Part shown: positions 6,701 through 7,727 of the stretch, piece after piece | How positions within the stretch are numbered: position 1 is the first letter of the stretch | How the letters are laid out: every line of letters begins with the position of its first letter | DNA from: Candidatus Zixiibacteriota bacterium | GTDB taxonomy: Bacteria; Zixibacteria; MSB-5A5; CAIYYT01 | Direction: 5' to 3' | Length of the DNA: 7,727 nucleotides | Assembly (NCBI GenBank): GCA_963205155.1 | Contig: CAUJJY010000202.1 | Coordinates: 1 to 7,727 of the forward strand | Made by a program: the position numbers and the translations under genes | Notes under the pieces: model-generated | Database searches by the model: none | Seen by the model: the letters and a program-made list of their open reading frames with translations, nothing else | What the model was told of the DNA's origin: nothing

Positions 6701-6901
6701 GAATTGGAAAGTTGGCTGGACGGTTGGAGCCTTTGTTTGTCGGAGATTAATTACGAGCGAACCGGTATGAAGAGCGAACGAATGCTCGATATCCATATCG
6801 TTACCGACCAGGACATTGCCAATCAGGACAGCTACGCTCTCAAGATTAGTGCCGTTACCGACGCCGCTCGCCCCCTGCCGATGGGGAGAATTGCAAAGTA
6901 G
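3713..6901 (+). CDS. GAF-like / PPDK_N ATP-grasp / nucleotidyltransferase fusion protein
   Basis: This cytoplasmic protein has 1062 residues and no membrane segment. In order: residues 10-140 are a GAF-like sensor (RERAKELNCLYRIEEWL, then IPAGWQHPE and GPFLKEERKLLTTIAERL), as seen ahead of many signalling proteins; 150-335 are an uncharacterised, mostly helical module; 340-715 are a PPDK_N ATP-grasp with GKLGGKAAG (K351), VRSSSLLED (R450 to D457), DLEFA (E696) and LQCRP (Q708, R710). Residues 731-855 are the same second domain as in the upstream protein, with MGPGRWGSRGD (R794) and FGTHFFQDL (H837). Residues about 945-1060 are a Pol-beta-type nucleotidyltransferase: FGS (968-970), ten residues, then DIDLLI (D981, D983) and a third Asp in LDIHIV (D1026), so the catalytic site looks intact. 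No phosphohistidine domain or TIM barrel is present. The start overlaps the upstream stop (ATGA), implying translational coupling. Substrate, ligand and target are unknown; a sensor-controlled modification enzyme is my inference. Confidence 0.85.
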   Translation: MSDHTPPTDKLLWFLRERAKELNCLYRIEEWLNKSDATLEQVCMAIIEAIPAGWQHPECCQARIVLEDATYTTSGLRESPWGMSAPLKVFDQILGTLSVYYTQQMPIEDDGPFLKEERKLLTTIAERLASHIAFQKMRSVYNQYNTAEKELVEHARPEWRVVLDLLRRTDRNLFLTISSKMLNYLCWSGVEEAKVLTQYYDPEQSSDAASLLSDSNVPHRKRVALQGNDFISDETFKIASDNLTPAEILSFIQRWIQQDKLSFLIKTLANINTPLSELNEAIRRFHRMAPEGIDIPINTKRGLLVSLIRRIFSEDLQYINIAKNYTDVYDIFELLQNVIYLPGSHGKLGGKAAGIFLAGQILKKSVESDPLLAHIKTPKAWYISSDVVLHFMSYNNFDEVIEQKYKDVEQIRLEYPNVVQTFKNAVFPTEILKALSVVLDDFSDHPLIVRSSSLLEDRAAASFSGKYKSLFLANQGTKEERLEALLDAIAEVYASIFGPDPIEYRAERGLLDFHEEMGIIIQQVIGTKAGKYFLPTFAGVAFSHNELRWSPRIHRDDGLIRIVPGLGTRAVDRTSDDYPILISPGQPGLRVNVTVDEMVRYSPKMIDVINLETNTFETHHIDELLHEFGDEIPLIDQIVSIDKGDHIQRPLGHIDFNSERLVVTFEGLLTKTDFIAQVRSILKTLEEKLGTPVDLEFAHDGTDFYLLQCRPQSHSDDSAPASIPKDVSPERIIFTANRYVTNGRVPDITHLVYVDPQKYGAIKDRQQLLSVGRCISRLNQILPKRQFILMGPGRWGSRGDIKLGVSVTYSDINNIAMLIEIARQSGHYVPDLSFGTHFFQDLVEAKIRYLPLYPDDGANILNETFLQQSRNILLEVLPEFEQLVGVVRLIDVPQSASGQVVHVLMNSDLDQAIAILAAPRSVVQGQWEEPLLTGSSGEHYWRWRFNIAEQIAAMLNPVRFGVKGFYVFGSTKNATAGPGSDIDLLIHFAGTPEQRRELESWLDGWSLCLSEINYERTGMKSERMLDIHIVTDQDIANQDSYALKISAVTDAARPLPMGRIAK

Positions 6902-6913
6902 CACCGGATTTTC

Positions 6914-7727
6914 TCAACCGACATCACCCTTAAGCTCGCGGCGAGCCAAGTCGACCCTGCCCGGATCAAAGTAGACTACGGCCAATTCAGGACCGTCATG
7001 AGCGGCCGAAAACATTCGCGTGCGGCCGATTTCGTCCTGCCACGATCCGGTCAGACGTGCTGACTCATGAACATGTCCATGCAGTGTCAAAAGTGGCTGC
7101 CGACGCTCTATGAATCGCCTTACCGCTATCGAGCCAACAAATAAGTCGAGATTGACACCTTCGATGCATTTTCCATCCAAATCGGCGCGGTCAAGCTTCG
7201 TCTGATAAGGCGGCGTGTGAAAAAGAAATATTGATTGAGTCATATCCATCCCGTTGCTTAAGCCCTTGAGATCCTTCTCAATCGTCGAATATAGAACCTC
7301 TTCAACTGTGAACGACTTCGAGTGTATTCCTTCTTCGGGAGCAATGCACCCTGCTTCGAGAAACCGCGACACATCATATCGTTCCCAGTCTTTAAGCATG
7401 AACGGCGTCGGCGGTACAAATGAATATCCAAAAATATTTTGTCCCGCGAATTCAATCATCCGATTGTGCATATAGTGCCACAATCCCAATTCGTCGAGAT
7501 CACGCATGACTTGCTCCAATGATGCGCCGTCATCGTTTCCCATGATGACAAATACCTCCGGATAATTTTCGCCGAGATTCTTGCGGACTTCCTCCAGCCG
7601 CGGCGCAACAAATTGCGTCAAAAAGTCCCGATTTCCCCGCTGCTCCGAAACCATCGCGCTGATTCCCGATGGCAGTAAGTCTCCCCCGATGAAGACTGCC
7701 ATTGGCTTCTCCTGCTCGATTGCGGCA
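6914..7727 (-). CDS. calcineurin-like metallophosphoesterase, 5' end beyond window
   Basis: The reading frame stays open to the right edge, giving about 270 visible residues. Counting from the Met at 7702, the motifs are GGD (6-8), GNDD (55-58, a variant of GNH/GNHD), an isolated His in FHTPPY (162) and HGHVH (208-212). These are motifs II-V of the dinuclear-metal calcineurin-like phosphoesterases. Motif I (D-x-H) must precede GGD and is not in the window, so the true start lies outside. The Met at 7702 is therefore probably internal, although an AGGAG at 7709-7713 sits six bases ahead of it. The residues before it (AAIEQEKP) fit the helix that usually precedes the GGD strand. The end (SAAHDGPELAVVYFD) is the usual terminal strand region. 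The substrate is unknown; a phosphomono- or phosphodiesterase is expected. The gene converges on the large operon with only 12 bases between the stops and no room for a terminator. Confidence 0.9.
   Translation of the reverse strand, partial: AAIEQEKPMAVFIGGDLLPSGISAMVSEQRGNRDFLTQFVAPRLEEVRKNLGENYPEVFVIMGNDDGASLEQVMRDLDELGLWHYMHNRMIEFAGQNIFGYSFVPPTPFMLKDWERYDVSRFLEAGCIAPEEGIHSKSFTVEEVLYSTIEKDLKGLSNGMDMTQSIFLFHTPPYQTKLDRADLDGKCIEGVNLDLFVGSIAVRRFIERRQPLLTLHGHVHESARLTGSWQDEIGRTRMFSAAHDGPELAVVYFDPGRVDLARRELKGDVG

Noticed and set aside
1983..6901. Annotation of either ATP-grasp protein as a complete pyruvate phosphate dikinase or PEP synthase (ppdK, ppsA)
   Set aside because: The phosphohistidine domain and the C-terminal PEP/pyruvate barrel are both missing.
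1..7727. CRISPR array, tRNA, rRNA, insertion sequence, toxin-antitoxin pair or defence island
   Set aside because: No regularly spaced repeats, tRNA-like folds, transposase motifs or terminal repeats were seen. The Pol-beta domain resembles MNT antitoxins, but there is no HEPN partner and it is the tail of a large metabolic-type protein.

Overview
The window looks like chromosomal DNA of a Gram-negative, environmental, probably uncultured bacterium. The clearest lineage hint is the protein fragment at the left edge. It ends in a PEP-CTERM (exosortase) sorting tail, which is found in Gram-negative bacteria with an outer membrane and extracellular polysaccharide. The glutamate dehydrogenase and the large PEP/pyruvate-binding proteins resemble forms I associate with FCB-group and deltaproteobacterial-type candidate phyla (Zixibacteria-like). 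That placement is an impression from remembered sequences, not a result. Base composition is balanced and uniform. I see no insertion sequence, CRISPR array, tRNA, rRNA or phage gene.

Layout, left to right. (1) Positions 1-181 hold the 3' end of a secreted PEP-CTERM protein, closed by a strong intrinsic terminator (208-234). (2) Positions 235-563 are non-coding. They hold a sigma70-type promoter (about 336-364) and a leader of about 195 nt with four hairpins, one followed by a T6 tract. (3) Positions 564-1850 encode a complete hexameric-type Glu/Leu/Phe/Val dehydrogenase (gdhA), followed by a long terminator (1866-1920). (4) Positions 1983-3716 and 3713-6901 are two genes sharing an ATGA stop/start overlap. 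Both encode orphan PPDK/PEP-synthase-type ATP-grasp domains fused to the same second, uncharacterised domain. The second protein also has an N-terminal GAF-like sensor, a helical module and a C-terminal Pol-beta-type nucleotidyltransferase with its catalytic carboxylates intact. (5) Positions 6914-7727 (minus strand) hold a calcineurin-like metallophosphoesterase, cut by the right edge and converging tail to tail with the operon.

The most interesting element is the two-gene cassette. Neither protein has the swivelling phosphohistidine domain or the TIM-barrel PEP/pyruvate domain needed for a real dikinase reaction, yet the ATP-grasp signature residues are kept in both. One member adds a small-molecule sensor at one end and a nucleotidyltransferase at the other. 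Its position beside glutamate dehydrogenase suggests a signalling or modification system at the carbon/nitrogen junction. That role is inference; the domain architecture is read directly from the sequence.
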